Part shown: in pieces, positions 11,821 through 20,913 of the stretch
Layout of the letters: the number at the start of each line of letters is the position of its first letter
Position numbering within the stretch: the first letter of the stretch is position 1
Source of the DNA: Sphingobacteriales bacterium JAD_PAG50586_3
GTDB lineage: Bacteria > Bacteroidota > Bacteroidia > CAMBQF01
Direction: 5' to 3'
Length of the DNA: 64,000 nucleotides
Assembly: GCA_023213195.1 (NCBI GenBank)
Contig: CP096135.1
Coordinates: 1,134,616-1,198,615 of the forward strand
Translations under genes and position numbers: made by a program
The notes under the pieces: generated by a model
Databases searched by the model: none
Seen by the model: the letters and a program-made list of their open reading frames with translations, nothing else
What the model was told of the DNA's origin: nothing

Positions 11821-12195
11821 ATGAAAACAAAATTTTTTACGTTTGCAGCAGCCGCTTTGTTCGGTTTATTTTTAACTACTGATGCTAATGCGCAATTTTC
11901 TGGCAGCGCTAACGGAATTGTCGTTCCAACCAAGCAGTTTAGCATTAAGGTTTATCCTAACCCAGCCGTTGATGACTTAAACATTGAAATTAATATGCCT
12001 AAGCAGTTAACAGACATAGTGTATATTGAGATTATGACTCCGCAAGGCCAAAAAGTATACCAATACTCTTGCAGCGATTGCGTAGACAAAACTGTACACA
12101 CAGTAAATATTAAAGACTATGCTGCCGGTATGTACCATGCAAGGGTGTCTTACTTAAATACTGTTAGAACAACAAAATTCTTAAAAATTGACTAG
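11821..12195 (+). CDS. Small secreted protein made of a T9SS sorting domain
   Basis: The 124-aa product consists of a signal peptide (residues 1-24, cleavage after DANA) and, after a 15-residue linker, a complete T9SS type A C-terminal domain: IKVYPNPAVDDLNIEI, then a GQKVYQY strand and YAAGMYHARV. There is almost no passenger between signal and sorting domain, so this may be a minimal T9SS substrate, a decoy, or a scaffold. A Cys pair (CSDC) in the sorting domain is unusual. It is monocistronic and followed by a strong terminator. Confidence 0.85.
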   Translation: MKTKFFTFAAAALFGLFLTTDANAQFSGSANGIVVPTKQFSIKVYPNPAVDDLNIEINMPKQLTDIVYIEIMTPQGQKVYQYSCSDCVDKTVHTVNIKDYAAGMYHARVSYLNTVRTTKFLKID

Positions 12196-12212
12196 TTATT
12201 GCTAGCAACACC

Positions 12213-12249
12213 AAAAAGGCTGCTGGCAACCCTCCGGCAGCCTTTTTTT
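12213..12249 (+). terminator. Intrinsic terminator
   Basis: The AAGGCTGCTGG/CCGGCAGCCTT hairpin (one G-T pair) followed by T7, 18 bases after the preceding stop. Confidence 0.85.
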
Positions 12250-12291
12250 AGTTCTTTATGAAAAGTTATTGTTGAATTTAATCCTACAGTT

Positions 12292-12693
12292 ATGAAGGCG
12301 GCCCAACTAGTAAAGTGCACTACTACGGTAGCAGCACTGGTGTTTGTGGCCGGTAGTTTAAAAGCGCAAAGTCCTACTGCGCGGTTTATTCCCGATAAGG
12401 GTGTAGCTACTACCGACAACGCATCGTTTCATTTCAAAAATGTATCTGAAGGAGCACTAAAGTATTGCTGGATTACCGGCGATGGGGTTGTGGTAGATAA
12501 CACCAACGACCTTAGTTGGGAGTTTAGCGATATGGGTTTTTACCGTGTTGGTTTAATAGCCTATGGCAATTCATCAGCCGATACAACCTATATGCAAGTA
12601 GCTGTGCTACGCGGCCAAAATAGCGGCAACGCAATTATAGACCCCACAGCAAACATGCCTATACCCACCCTTTCGTATTCCGAAGAAAAGTAA
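12292..12693 (+). CDS. Small secreted PKD-like protein
   Basis: A 133-aa exported protein with a signal peptide ending near SLKAQS (residue 27). The rest resembles one PKD/Ig-like sandwich: the FHFKNVSEGALKYCWITGDG strand pair and the WEFSDMGFYRVGLIAYG turn follow the usual PKD pattern (Y.W.fGDG ... f.. G.Y.V.L). No sorting domain, lipobox or catalytic residues are seen. It stands alone between two terminators. Function unknown; a structural or binding role at the periplasm or surface is an inference from the fold. Confidence 0.75.
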   Translation: MKAAQLVKCTTTVAALVFVAGSLKAQSPTARFIPDKGVATTDNASFHFKNVSEGALKYCWITGDGVVVDNTNDLSWEFSDMGFYRVGLIAYGNSSADTTYMQVAVLRGQNSGNAIIDPTANMPIPTLSYSEEK

Positions 12694-12719
12694 TTACGCT
12701 TAATTGAGTACATAAATAA

Positions 12720-12754
12720 GAAAAGGCCGCTAATGTTGGGCGGCCTTTTCTTAT
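12720..12754. terminator. Bidirectional intrinsic terminator
   Basis: GAAAAGGCCGC and GCGGCCTTTTC flank a nine-base loop between convergent genes. Confidence 0.88.
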
Positions 12755-12773
12755 TATAACAAAACTAGTTTGC

Positions 12774-13244
12774 TTATTTAATAGGCTTTCCACCTGGCTT
12801 GTCTACCCTTTTCCAGGTATCGGTACGGCCAATAAGGCTAATGCCAACAAAGCCACGTACCTCTAGGGTGTTATTGTTAATCATGTTAATTTTACATTTA
12901 TAGTCTTCGCCTTTTTTAGGGTCGTAAATTAAACCTTCTTCCCATTTTTTATCGCCACTATAAGTAAAATCGCGCAATACGCGGTAGCCCAAAATAGGGG
13001 TGGTGTGCATTGCTGCGTTAGGGTTTTTCTTGTCTACCTTAGGTTTGCCGGTTTCTTTGTCTAAAGGCTCTTTAAGCCATACAATTTTACCGTAGTACTT
13101 ACTGCCTATCTTTTCAATTTTGATGTGGCCGGTGCCTTCGCCGTTTAGCCATACCCCTAAAAGGGCATCTGCTTCGCCTTGGGCACTAAGCTGTGCACCT
13201 GCAATAATGATGGCAAAAAATGCCAAAGCCAATTTTTTTATCAT
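12774..13244 (-). CDS. DUF2147 secreted protein
   Basis: A 156-aa product with a signal peptide (MIKKLALAFFAIIIAGAQLS). The mature part matches the DUF2147 pattern seen in many Bacteroidota and Proteobacteria: LLGVWLNGEGTGHIKIEK, KYYGKIVWLKEP, TPILGYRVLRDF, W..G.IYDPKKG..YKC and a C-terminal TDTWKRV. The family forms a small lipocalin-like barrel of unknown function. The upstream extension in the same frame (to 13427) lacks any conserved sequence and is rejected in favour of the signal-peptide start. Divergent from dprA. Confidence 0.88.
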   Translation of the reverse strand: MIKKLALAFFAIIIAGAQLSAQGEADALLGVWLNGEGTGHIKIEKIGSKYYGKIVWLKEPLDKETGKPKVDKKNPNAAMHTTPILGYRVLRDFTYSGDKKWEEGLIYDPKKGEDYKCKINMINNNTLEVRGFVGISLIGRTDTWKRVDKPGGKPIK

Positions 13245-13361
13245 GTTATTTACAATTTTTATGGTTTCTTGCCGATAAAAATACAATAAGCGTGCCTTAA
13301 TAAAATAATAACCGCAAAATTTTATTTTAACCCCGCATCTTATATTTTCGCAATCTGAAAA

Positions 13362-14463
13362 AATGGAAGCCACAAACGAACTCCTATACCGCATTGCACT
13401 TACCCTTATACCGGGGGTAGGAGACATTACCGCTAAAAAGCTAATTGCCTACTGCGGCGGGGTCGAACCTATATTTACCCACAAAAAGCCCACCTGCTAA
13501 CCATACCCGATGTGGGCCCTGTTTTAGCCAAGGCTATTAAAGAGCAAAACGTTTTAAAGCGTGCCGAAGAAGAAGTTAATTTTATTTCAAAGAACGATAT
13601 TACCCCCATATTTTACTTAGATAGCAACTACCCAAAGCGCTTAAAAGACTGCGAAGATGGCCCCATAATGCTTTATACGCAGGGCAATATTAAGTTTGAT
13701 AACCAACGTGTACTAAGTATTATAGGCACCCGTAAAAATACCGACTATGGTAAAAAAATTACCGAACAGGTGGTAGAACAGCTGGCCCCTTGGGTTGCCT
13801 TATTGTTAGTGGCCTTGCCTATGGTATAGATACTATATCGCACCGCGAAGCACTAAAAAACAAACTGCCAACCGTTGGTGTGGTAGCCCATGGGTTAGAT
13901 ATGGTATACCCCGCCCAAAACAGGACATGTTGCAGAAGATGAAAGACAACGGCGGCTGGTGTACCGATTTTATTAGCGGCACCATACCCGATAGGATGAA
14001 CTTTCCACGCCGCAACCGCATTATAGCAGGCCTTGCCGATGCTACCCTGGTTATAGAAGCTGCAGAAAAAAGTGGCACCCTTATTACTGCCGACCTTGCC
14101 CACGGCTATAACCGCGATGTTTTTGCTGTACCCGGAAACATTGGGCAGGAGTTCTCTGCCGGGTGTAACAAGCTGATACGCGAAAACAAAGCAGCGCTGG
14201 TTACAGGTGCCGAAGACCTGGTTACTATGCTTGGCTGGCAAACCGATGTTAAACATGCAAAAAACGTACAGCCCAAACTGTTTATAGACCTTAACCCCGA
14301 AGAGCAACTATTGGTAGATGTTTTAAAAGGCGGCCTAACCCCAATAGACGAGATTGGCTTTAAATCGGGCCTGCCACCATCAAAATGCTCTTCGCTGCTA
14401 TTTACCTTAGAGTTTAAAGGCGTAGTACGCGCCCTGCCCGGCAAAGTATACGAGTTGGTGTAA
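13362..14463 (+). CDS. dprA: DNA processing protein DprA (frameshifted three times)
   Basis: DprA/Smf loads RecA on incoming single-stranded DNA during natural transformation. Reading starts MEATNELLYRIALTLIPGVG (helix-hairpin-helix region), then the Rossmann-like core SIIGTRKNTDYGKK, VSGLAYGIDTISHREAL, VVAHGLDMVYPAQNR, MNFPRRNRIIAGLADATLV, EKSGTLITADLA and VFAVPGNI, and a C-terminal winged helix. The frame is broken at A5 13483-13487, C4 13786-13789 and G2 13923-13924; adding one base at each restores the complete family sequence. A real triple knock-out with otherwise perfect conservation is unlikely, so sequencing error is the better reading. It is divergent from the DUF2147 gene. Confidence 0.92.
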
Positions 14464-14580
14464 CCCATTCAGTAATCACAATTATTGTAGCCCCAATTAT
14501 AGTAGCCTCAACCTAAAGGTCGGGGCATGAATGTAACCCCCAAACGGCCTTTAGGCCAAATTTTATATGCGCCTAAACCC
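14464..14580. other. Gene-free spacer before repeat array
   Basis: Short unstructured stretch after dprA; no start or RNA signature seen. Confidence 0.4.
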
Positions 14581-15165
14581 CTTGCGGCTGTAAATAAAAG
14601 CGCACGTTTTGAACCCTGTTTTCAAGTCCCCTCCTTTTTAAGGAGGGGTGGTACAAAGTACCGGGGTGGTTACATTTTGCGGGCTTGTTTCGGCTATACT
14701 AAAAACCAACATTTCACAGAACTATTTTATCCCCCTCTCTCTTTAGGAGAGGGGGTTAGGGAGTGAGGTAAACCCTTGCGGCTGTAAATAAAAGAGCACG
14801 TTTTGAACCCTGTTTTTCAAGTCCCCTCCTTTTTAAGGAGGGGGTGGTACAAAGTACCGGGGTGGTTACATTTTACAGCCCTCTTTCTGCGCTACTAAAA
14901 ATCAACATTTCACAGAACTATTTTATCCCCCTCTCTCTTTAGGAGAGGGGGTTAGGGAGTGAGGTAAACCCCTTGCCGCTGCAAGCAAAAGCGCACGTTT
15001 TGAACCCTGTTTTTCAAGTCCCCTCCTTTTTAAGGAGGGGTGGTACAAAGTACCGGGTTGGTTACATTTTGTACCCTCTTTCTGCTATACTAAAAACCAA
15101 CATTTCACAGAACTATTTTATCCCCCTCTCTCTTTAGGAGAGGGGGTTAGGGGTAAGGTAACCCC
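14581..15165. repeat. Three tandem ~195-bp non-coding repeats
   Basis: Units begin at 14581, 14775 and 14972 (steps of 194 and 197). Each carries the same modules in the same order: a C-T-T-G-C-(G/C)-G lead, an imperfect CCCCTCCTTTTTAAGGAGGGG palindrome-like element, GGTACAAAGTACC, and a second CCCCCTCTCTCTTTAGGAGAGGGGG palindrome with a GTTAGGG tail. The palindromes also occur singly elsewhere in the window. No protein-coding potential is convincing across the units. Confidence 0.88.
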
Positions 15166-15654
15166 CTCGAGCCTGTCCCAATGGGATGCCTTAGGTATAA
15201 TAAATCCCCTCTCCCTTGGGAGAGGGGAAAGACAATACAATTTATTGGATTGTCGGGGGAGAGGTGCGTTAACACAAATAAAAACCCAAGCATCAACAAT
15301 AGGGAGAATCGTCAACGCCTGGGTAATTATTTTTGCCCTCTCCTTTAAGGGGAGGATAAGATTACTAAACTATTTTAATACTTCTTAATTCTAATCCCTA
15401 TTTGCCTACCCCATAATTTTTAATGGGATTCGGGATTTAATAATTCAATGTCTTTGCTACGTAGCTTTTTGGTTTTTCTTTCTACTGATAACCGACAGTA
15501 ATAACGGTGCCAAGATGTTATGCTCGAGTTAACGATACAAAGATACAAAAATCCAGCACCTAAAGTCAAGTAAAAAATATAAAATGTTTATAAATAACAC
15601 ATAGGGTCTTATGTGATTTTAACTAAACCACACGTTCCCTCAATCAATACATAG
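15166..15654. other. Gene-free region with further palindromic repeat modules
   Basis: Contains one CCCCTCTCCCTTGGGAGAGGGG palindrome (about 15206-15227), a CCCTCTCCTTTAAGGGGAGG module (about 15336-15356), then AT-rich sequence with no visible gene up to the end of the response-regulator gene. Confidence 0.55.
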
Positions 15655-17089
15655 CTATAAATATTGCAGCGGCGCGTCGGTAATAGGTAGCACCGTGTTG
15701 GCTTTCTCTGCTTTTTTCACAATATCCCTTATCACATTATCCAATTCTGCCGAAGCATCTTTTATATAGCCTAAAAATTTACCCATATCATCAGTATTAC
15801 AGTCTTCAGATAGCAGCTCTACAAAGCCCATAATGCGGGCCAAGGGTGCCCTAACCATGTGAGATTGGGTCCAGGCAATTTTTCTTAATTCTTTATTAGC
15901 CTCTGCAATTTCTTTTAGTCTTGTAAGTAGCTGTATATGTAAGCGCCTCAGCTCAAGTTCATTTTCTTTACGCTCGGTAATATTTCTTGCATAACAGGCA
16001 ATACCCGTAATTTTATCTTCATTGTAAATGGGGTTAAAGCTTATTTCAGACCAGTTAGCTTCTGTGTCTTTAAGCTTAGCTACGTAAATCTCTTCTTTAA
16101 AAGGGGTTCCCAACAATGCTTTTACGTACAAGGCCTTCCAGTTGTTTATAAATTCCTCCGGAAAGTATTCTGTGCCCAACAGGTAGTCGCCTTGGTTAAA
16201 ATCTACACCGCAGGCCCCTTTTAACGATTGTTTAAAAGCATCATTCCCCGCTATAAGTTTCATGTCGGTGTCTACACTCCATATTAAGTCGCCAACGCTA
16301 TTAATAAGGGCTTCCTTATCTCGCTGTTCAAAGTTTTTTTCCTGTTCAAATTTTCTCCGTTTCGATATATCAATAAGCACAGTACTTGTTTTATCCTCTC
16401 CGTTTATATCTTTAAATATGGCCGATGCAAATTCGCACGGAAAAGGTTCGCCGTTTTTACGTATGCCAATTATTTCGCCCATTACTTTGCCTTTTTTTCG
16501 CGTATGGCAATAAGTGGCGCTATGCGGGGGTCACTGTAGTCTATAATGCTATGGGTACCTTGCGCTTTCATTTCATCTACACTATACCCAAACATATCTA
16601 CAGCGGCCCTGTTGGCCTCTAGTATTGTTCCGTCTCGCTCCGAAAGTAAAAACGATACTAAAGAATTTTCTACTACAGATTTGTAGCGCAGTTCCATTAC
16701 CTCCATTTGTTTCCTGTACCGGCGTCGTTCCTGAGCAAAGCGTACGGTTTTTTCAAGCAGCATCCTGTCGTATTGGCTTTTCTTCAAATAATCGTCGGCC
16801 CCCATTTGCATGGCTTCAAATAATACTTCGCGGTCCTCAGTGTTCGATATTATTACAATAGGTGTATTCGGATACTGTTCTTGTACGGCTTTAAACGTAG
16901 CTAAACCAGTGCTATCTTCAATTTCTAAATCGCAAAAAACAAAGGTTGGCTTTAAGGGTAGTTGTTTTTTTAACTCGTTAAGAGAAGTAATATGTTCACA
17001 CTTATCTGCAATAAAGCCCAAGGCTTTTAACCCTTCATTAAGTATAAAATAGTCTGCCGGGTTATCCTCAATAATTAAAAAACATCCAT
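15655..17089 (-). CDS. Response regulator-PAS-PAS protein with HisKA-like end and no ATPase (frameshifted)
   Basis: Two-component signalling protein of about 478 aa. It starts at ATG 17089 if one base is added to A6 17077-17082 (MDVFLIIEDNPADYFILNEG). A receiver domain follows with acidic pair EDN, phosphoacceptor in VFCDLEIED and Lys in DYLKK; then PAS 1 (YKSVVENSLVSFLLSERDG), PAS 2 (SVGDLIWSVDTDMK) and a HisKA-like helix with QSHMVRAPLARIMGF. The T7 run 16492-16498 is one base short; restoring it gives KGKVMGEIIGIRKNGE. The protein stops soon after the dimerisation helix, with no HATPase motifs, so it cannot phosphorylate by itself and is presumably a phospho-relay or sensory partner. No sensor kinase is adjacent. 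Confidence 0.85.
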
Positions 17090-17273
17090 TGCAAAGCAGT
17101 ATTAATATTAATGAAAATGAATAGCGGTATTTGTTACCCTGCTTAGATAAGACCCATAGCAACCACAATGTTTAGTTTTTACTAATTATACCAGATGTAA
17201 ACCAACTTTAATAGGCACGCAAAAGCCTATGTGCATTTATAGTACACAATAAGGGGCATGTATTTTTAAAGCA

Positions 17274-18453
17274 TTACTGTATAGTATACTCCCAAATAGC
17301 CGATGGGTAAAATTGAGCGCCGCTGCCACCGCCATTTTCTACTTGTATAGATATAGAAAGCAAATCGCCTTGGCTAAAGCTAGCGTTGGCAGGTAATGTA
17401 AACACTGTGCCCACATTGGCTACCATAGTGCCACTTGCTGTAAATGCAGGCACAAGGTTTGGTTTAAATGCAAGCGTATAGTACAGTTGCCAAAATTGCG
17501 TGTGCCGCGCACAACTACCTTGGTGTAGGCGGCCGTTGTGTGGCGCTACCCAAGTACGTTTATAGTCTATAGAGCCGGGGTTTAGCTGGTCGTCTATACC
17601 ATCGCCGCCGGGGGCTGGAAAAAGCACTATAGCTCCTGCGCCGTAGTTAGCGCCTAAGTCAAAGGTATGGTTTGTCATGTGCCTAAAAACACCTGTTGGG
17701 GTTAAAGGGCCTGCCGGGCCGGTAGGGCCTACTGCACCTGTTTCGCCCGCGGGCCCTGTAGGGCCTGCAATGCCTTGTGCTCCGGTTGCTCCGTTTAATC
17801 CCGCAGGTCCTTGTATTCCCGTTGGGCCTTGTGGACCTACCGCACCTTGCGCACCTGTTGCTCCATCAGCACCGGTTGTTCCTGCGGGTCCTTGCGGGCC
17901 TGTTGCACCGTCAGCACCCGGCGTGCCAGCAATACCTTGTGGGCCTGTTGGTCCAACAGCACCAGTTGTGCCTTGGCAATCCTGTAGCTCCAGTAGCACC
18001 TTGTGCCCCTGCGGGGCCTGTTGGCCCTTGCGAACCGCCTTGTACACCGCCCGAAAACAATGCATACGGCACACTCCAAAATTTAAGCGTACCCATATTT
18101 ATGTAGCCACTACCTGTATTGGCTTCTATTTTAATAAATGTGTTGTTAGTGCCCCACGGTATGTTGGGAAATGTAACCAAACCCTGGCCTGTAGATGCGC
18201 CCTGGCCTATAACCAGCGTAAATAAACCAAACTGGTTGGTTTGCACGTTGCTATGCACTTCTTGGTATTGTATGGTGTTGTTTACGGTATCGCTAAGTAT
18301 GCTAAGGCGTGCATCTATGCTAACATTAGCTAAAATAGAGCCGCTATTATCGCGGGCTATGGCTTGGTAGTTAATGCCTTGCGGCGGAGCAACCTGCGCA
18401 TAGGCTGTTGTGGCAACTAAAACAGCAATAAATAGTGAGTATAGTTTTTTCAT
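17274..18453 (-). CDS. Secreted collagen-like protein (Gly-X-Y repeats; one frameshift)
   Basis: About 393 aa. Start ATG at 18451-18453 gives a signal peptide ([19 protein letters not shown]). Next comes a conserved Bacteroidota domain beginning [16 protein letters not shown] and ending [11 protein letters not shown] (about residues 22-135), then roughly 40 Gly-X-Y triplets rich in GPTGPAG, GATGPQG and GAVGPTG, and a C-terminal beta-rich domain of about 150 aa that would trimerise the collagen stalk. The frame breaks near GG 17975-17976; removing one base keeps the triplet register ([13 protein letters not shown]). Likely a surface fibre. Lacks a T9SS sorting domain, so its anchoring is unclear. 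Confidence 0.88.
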
Positions 18454-18953
18454 GTGTTGGGATTGTTTTACGCAAGCTATGAAAAATATAGAAACACAAA
18501 ACGATTTGGTAAGTGGTTTTGTTATTGCAATAACACCACAAAGATGCAACATTGCGCACCCATTTGTCAAGTAGAAAATAATAATTGTTAATAATTTATG
18601 TTTGAAATATTCTCAAATTCCGATAAAGCGGTAAATATGTTTTTGTGAAGCTTTTTAAGCTGGCCGATATTTACACCAAGCTTATTAAACAGTAAACAGC
18701 TATAATTAAATAAGCATTAGGGCCTCTGCATAGTTTGCAGGGGCCTTTTTGCGTTTAATATCATGCAATCAATCGAATATGTTAATGCGTTGATTTTGAT
18801 ATAGTTAACTGTTTATTCTTCAAAAACCTTTCGGTGGTTAGTAGCTATTGCCCGATGTTTGGTTTTGTAACGCATTGTGCTTATAGCATTTACAGCGCTA
18901 CTACTAAACAATACGGCCCCGGTTTGGGTTTCTATAGTGTAAACACAATAATC
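18454..18953. other. Divergent intergenic region with orphan hairpin
   Basis: Five hundred bases between the collagen-like gene and the first lipoprotein of the stress cluster. It contains an isolated intrinsic terminator (18721-18755) with no plus-strand gene ahead of it. No convincing reading frame. Confidence 0.5.
18721..18755 (+). terminator. Orphan intrinsic terminator
   Basis: GGCCTCTGCA/TGCAGGGGCC hairpin followed by T5. No plus-strand coding sequence precedes it for at least 250 bases, so it may end a small RNA transcript. Confidence 0.65.
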
Positions 18954-19412
18954 ATGAAGAATTTAGTCGTAATAGCAGTATCAGCATTAAGTGTAGTTGT
19001 AGTAGGTTTTGTAGCCTGTAGCAACCCTAAAATGAAAATGAAAGCGGTAGACACCAAAGTATTTAATGGCACTGTAGCTATTGAAAATCCAAACTCTGAA
19101 CTGAATATTGCAAAAAGGGATTCTATTGCCAACTATAAAAAATTCAGGGCCGATGCCATTGCTAAGCTAAGCCGCAACATCACCAAAATATCGCAATACC
19201 GCAGTGCTATAGACACCAGCCAGGCTTGTGTAGATAAAGCAGCATGCGAACAAGTGGCCGACTCTTTAACAGCTAAAAACAACGAGCTTATTGTTAAGCT
19301 TGATAATGGCAAAGCCGATAAAAACTGGAAAAAGTTTAAACGCGAATTAAGCAGCAATTTAGATAAGCTAAGCTTTACTATTGGCAGCGTAACCACCGGT
19401 AAACAAAACTAG
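18954..19412 (+). CDS. Coiled-coil lipoprotein with W..FKR C-terminal motif (stress-cluster member)
   Basis: A 152-aa lipoprotein: MKNLVVIAVSALSVVVVGFVAC ends in a lipobox with Cys22. The mature part is charged and helical (KRDSIANYKKFRADAIAKLS) with a central Cys pair (CVDKAAC) and finishes NWKKFKRELSSNLDKL. The ending matches those of two other proteins in this cluster. It belongs to the class of small stress-induced Bacteroidota lipoproteins; exact function is unknown. It forms a two-gene unit with the barrel gene at 19477, separated by 64 bases with a hairpin. The upstream in-frame extension to 18834 is not credible because the lipobox would be internal. Confidence 0.8.
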   Translation: MKNLVVIAVSALSVVVVGFVACSNPKMKMKAVDTKVFNGTVAIENPNSELNIAKRDSIANYKKFRADAIAKLSRNITKISQYRSAIDTSQACVDKAACEQVADSLTAKNNELIVKLDNGKADKNWKKFKRELSSNLDKLSFTIGSVTTGKQN

Positions 19413-19428
19413 AATATTTTCTAATAAA

Positions 19429-19448
19429 CCGGCTAAACTCTTAGCCGG
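19429..19448 (+). promoter_or_regulatory. Intercistronic hairpin
   Basis: Perfect 8-bp stem CCGGCTAA/TTAGCCGG with a four-base loop, no following T run. Probably an mRNA processing or stability element between lipoprotein and barrel genes. Confidence 0.55.
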
Positions 19449-19476
19449 GTAAATAATAAATCATAAAAAATAAATA

Positions 19477-20126
19477 ATGAAAAAGTTAATGGTTATTGCA
19501 AGCGCAATGCTTGTTTTTTTTAACACGGCTATAGGCCAAAATGCAGGAAGTGCAACAGATGGAGACGACCGCGAAAAAATTCAATTGGGCATTAAAGCAG
19601 GTATGAATATTTCTAATGTGTACGACTCTGACGATGATGAATTTGAAGCCGATGCTAAAGTAGGCTTTGCTGGCGGTGTTTTTGTTGCCATACCCATTGG
19701 TACATACTTTGGTATACAGCCAGAGGTTTTAGTATCGCAAAAAGGCTTTACCGCAAGTAGCTCTTTTTGGGTACAGAATATAGGTTTACCCGCACAACTA
19801 CATCTATAGATGTGCCTATTTATCTTCAGTTTAAACCATCAAAATATGTAACCCTATTGTTTGGCCCGCAATACTCGTTTTTACTTAAACAAAACGATAA
19901 GTTTGAGGCCGGTTCTCTTAGCTCTGAAAACGAAGAAGAGTTTGAAAACGATAACATACGTAAAAATATTTTTGGTGTAACTACGGGGCTTGATATTAAT
20001 ATTAACCGCTTTGTAATTGGCGGCCGTTTGGCTTGGGATTTACAGAATAACAAAGGCGATGGTTCATCTAACACCCCGCGTTATAAAAACGCTTGGGGCC
20101 AGGTTACTGTTGGTTTTAAATTCTAA
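19477..20126 (+). CDS. Outer-membrane beta-barrel protein, paralog A (frameshifted)
   Basis: About 216 aa. Signal peptide ends in TAIGQ; the mature part opens with acidic residues and the family line LGIKAGMNISNVYDSDDDEFE, then GGVFVAIPIGTYFGIQPEVL, a TTSIDVPIYLQFKP strand, YVTLLFGPQYSFLLKQ and terminal NAWGQVTVGFKF with the aromatic end residue needed for barrel assembly. This is the PorT/OMP_b-brl_2 type of short eight-strand barrel. T5 at 19764-19768 is one base short; repair gives SSSFLGTEYRFTRTT. Three paralogs lie downstream. Followed by a terminator. Confidence 0.9.
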
Positions 20127-20155
20127 CATATAAAGTAGCTGATAGATAGCACACT

Positions 20156-20190
20156 AAAAAGGCCCCTGCGTATTGCAGGGGCCTTTTTAT
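20156..20190 (+). terminator. Intrinsic terminator
   Basis: AAAAAGGCCCCTGC/GCAGGGGCCTTTTT hairpin after the paralog A barrel; closely similar in stem sequence to the orphan terminator at 18721. Confidence 0.9.
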
Positions 20191-20422
20191 TTTGTGTTTT
20201 CGATAACCTGCATAGTACATTAGCTGAAACCATCATTTATCTAGGCTAACAAGTGGTTTGCCTTTCTTACTTCATCGACAAATGGTTGTTTTTTATCGAT
20301 TGTTATACTGCAAAATACCCTGTTTTTAGGCTATAGGCCAATATTAGTTTGAACAAACACAATTTTAAACAGGTATTACTAGTGTTGTTAATTTATTTAC
20401 AAACCCACCTAAACTAATTATA

Positions 20423-20893
20423 ATGAACAAGTCAGTAAAAGCCATAGCGGCATTATTATTTGCATCGGGCACACTATTAGTTGCCTGTAACAACTCTCCC
20501 GAAAATAAGCAAGACAAAGTAGACAAAGCCTGGGAGAAATCGGAAGACGCTAAAGAAAACCTTAACGATGCCAAAGAAGACCTTGCAGAAGCTAAACAAG
20601 ACTCTATTGATGATTACTCTAAAACCCGTGCAATGTGGGTAGGCAAGTTTGCAGAGAATGAAGATCGTATTAAAGAATACCGCAAAACCATTGATAACAT
20701 GAACAGCAAAGAAGCAAAGGCTAAAGCCCGCCGCGATGCTGACGAGTTAGAGAGGAAAAACAAAGAGATGAAAGCTAAAATGGAAAAAGCGCAGAAAGAC
20801 GGCAACTGGGACAAGTTTAAACGTGAATTTAATAGCGATATGGACAACTTAGGAAAAGCCATTTCTGACTTGTTTAAAGACAATAAAAAATAA
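20423..20893 (+). CDS. Coiled-coil lipoprotein, first gene of the main stress operon
   Basis: A 156-aa lipoprotein: hydrophobic leader and lipobox at LLVAC (Cys22). The mature protein is an almost continuous charged helix with heptad-like AKEDLAEAKQD stretches, a SKTRAMWVGKFAENEDRIKEYRK segment and the C-terminal NWDKFKREFNSDMDNLGK motif. The ending resembles the small 'sll1863-type' stress lipoproteins of Bacteroidota. It leads a seven-gene unit with intergenic gaps of 17-59 bases ending at 23650. Proposed role: helical spacer or chaperone in the periplasm, by inference only. Confidence 0.83.
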   Translation: MNKSVKAIAALLFASGTLLVACNNSPENKQDKVDKAWEKSEDAKENLNDAKEDLAEAKQDSIDDYSKTRAMWVGKFAENEDRIKEYRKTIDNMNSKEAKAKARRDADELERKNKEMKAKMEKAQKDGNWDKFKREFNSDMDNLGKAISDLFKDNKK

Positions 20894-20913
20894 CCCTTAA
20901 AACCTTAGAAATT

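Noticed and set aside
11721-11882. GTG-initiated Cys-rich peptide (CTLCKPKKCGCC)
   Set aside because: No ATG, no -7 box and overlaps the T9SS gene leader in another frame; likely chance despite the Cys cluster.
15118-15315. Minus-strand 65-aa frame
   Set aside because: Lies inside the palindromic repeat modules and only reads their reverse complement.
14463-15655. CRISPR array
   Set aside because: Repeats are about 195 bp with palindromic inner modules and no constant short repeat alternating with unique spacers.
17677-18225. Plus-strand Pro/Val-rich frames opposite the collagen-like gene
   Set aside because: Antisense shadow of Gly-X-Y codons.
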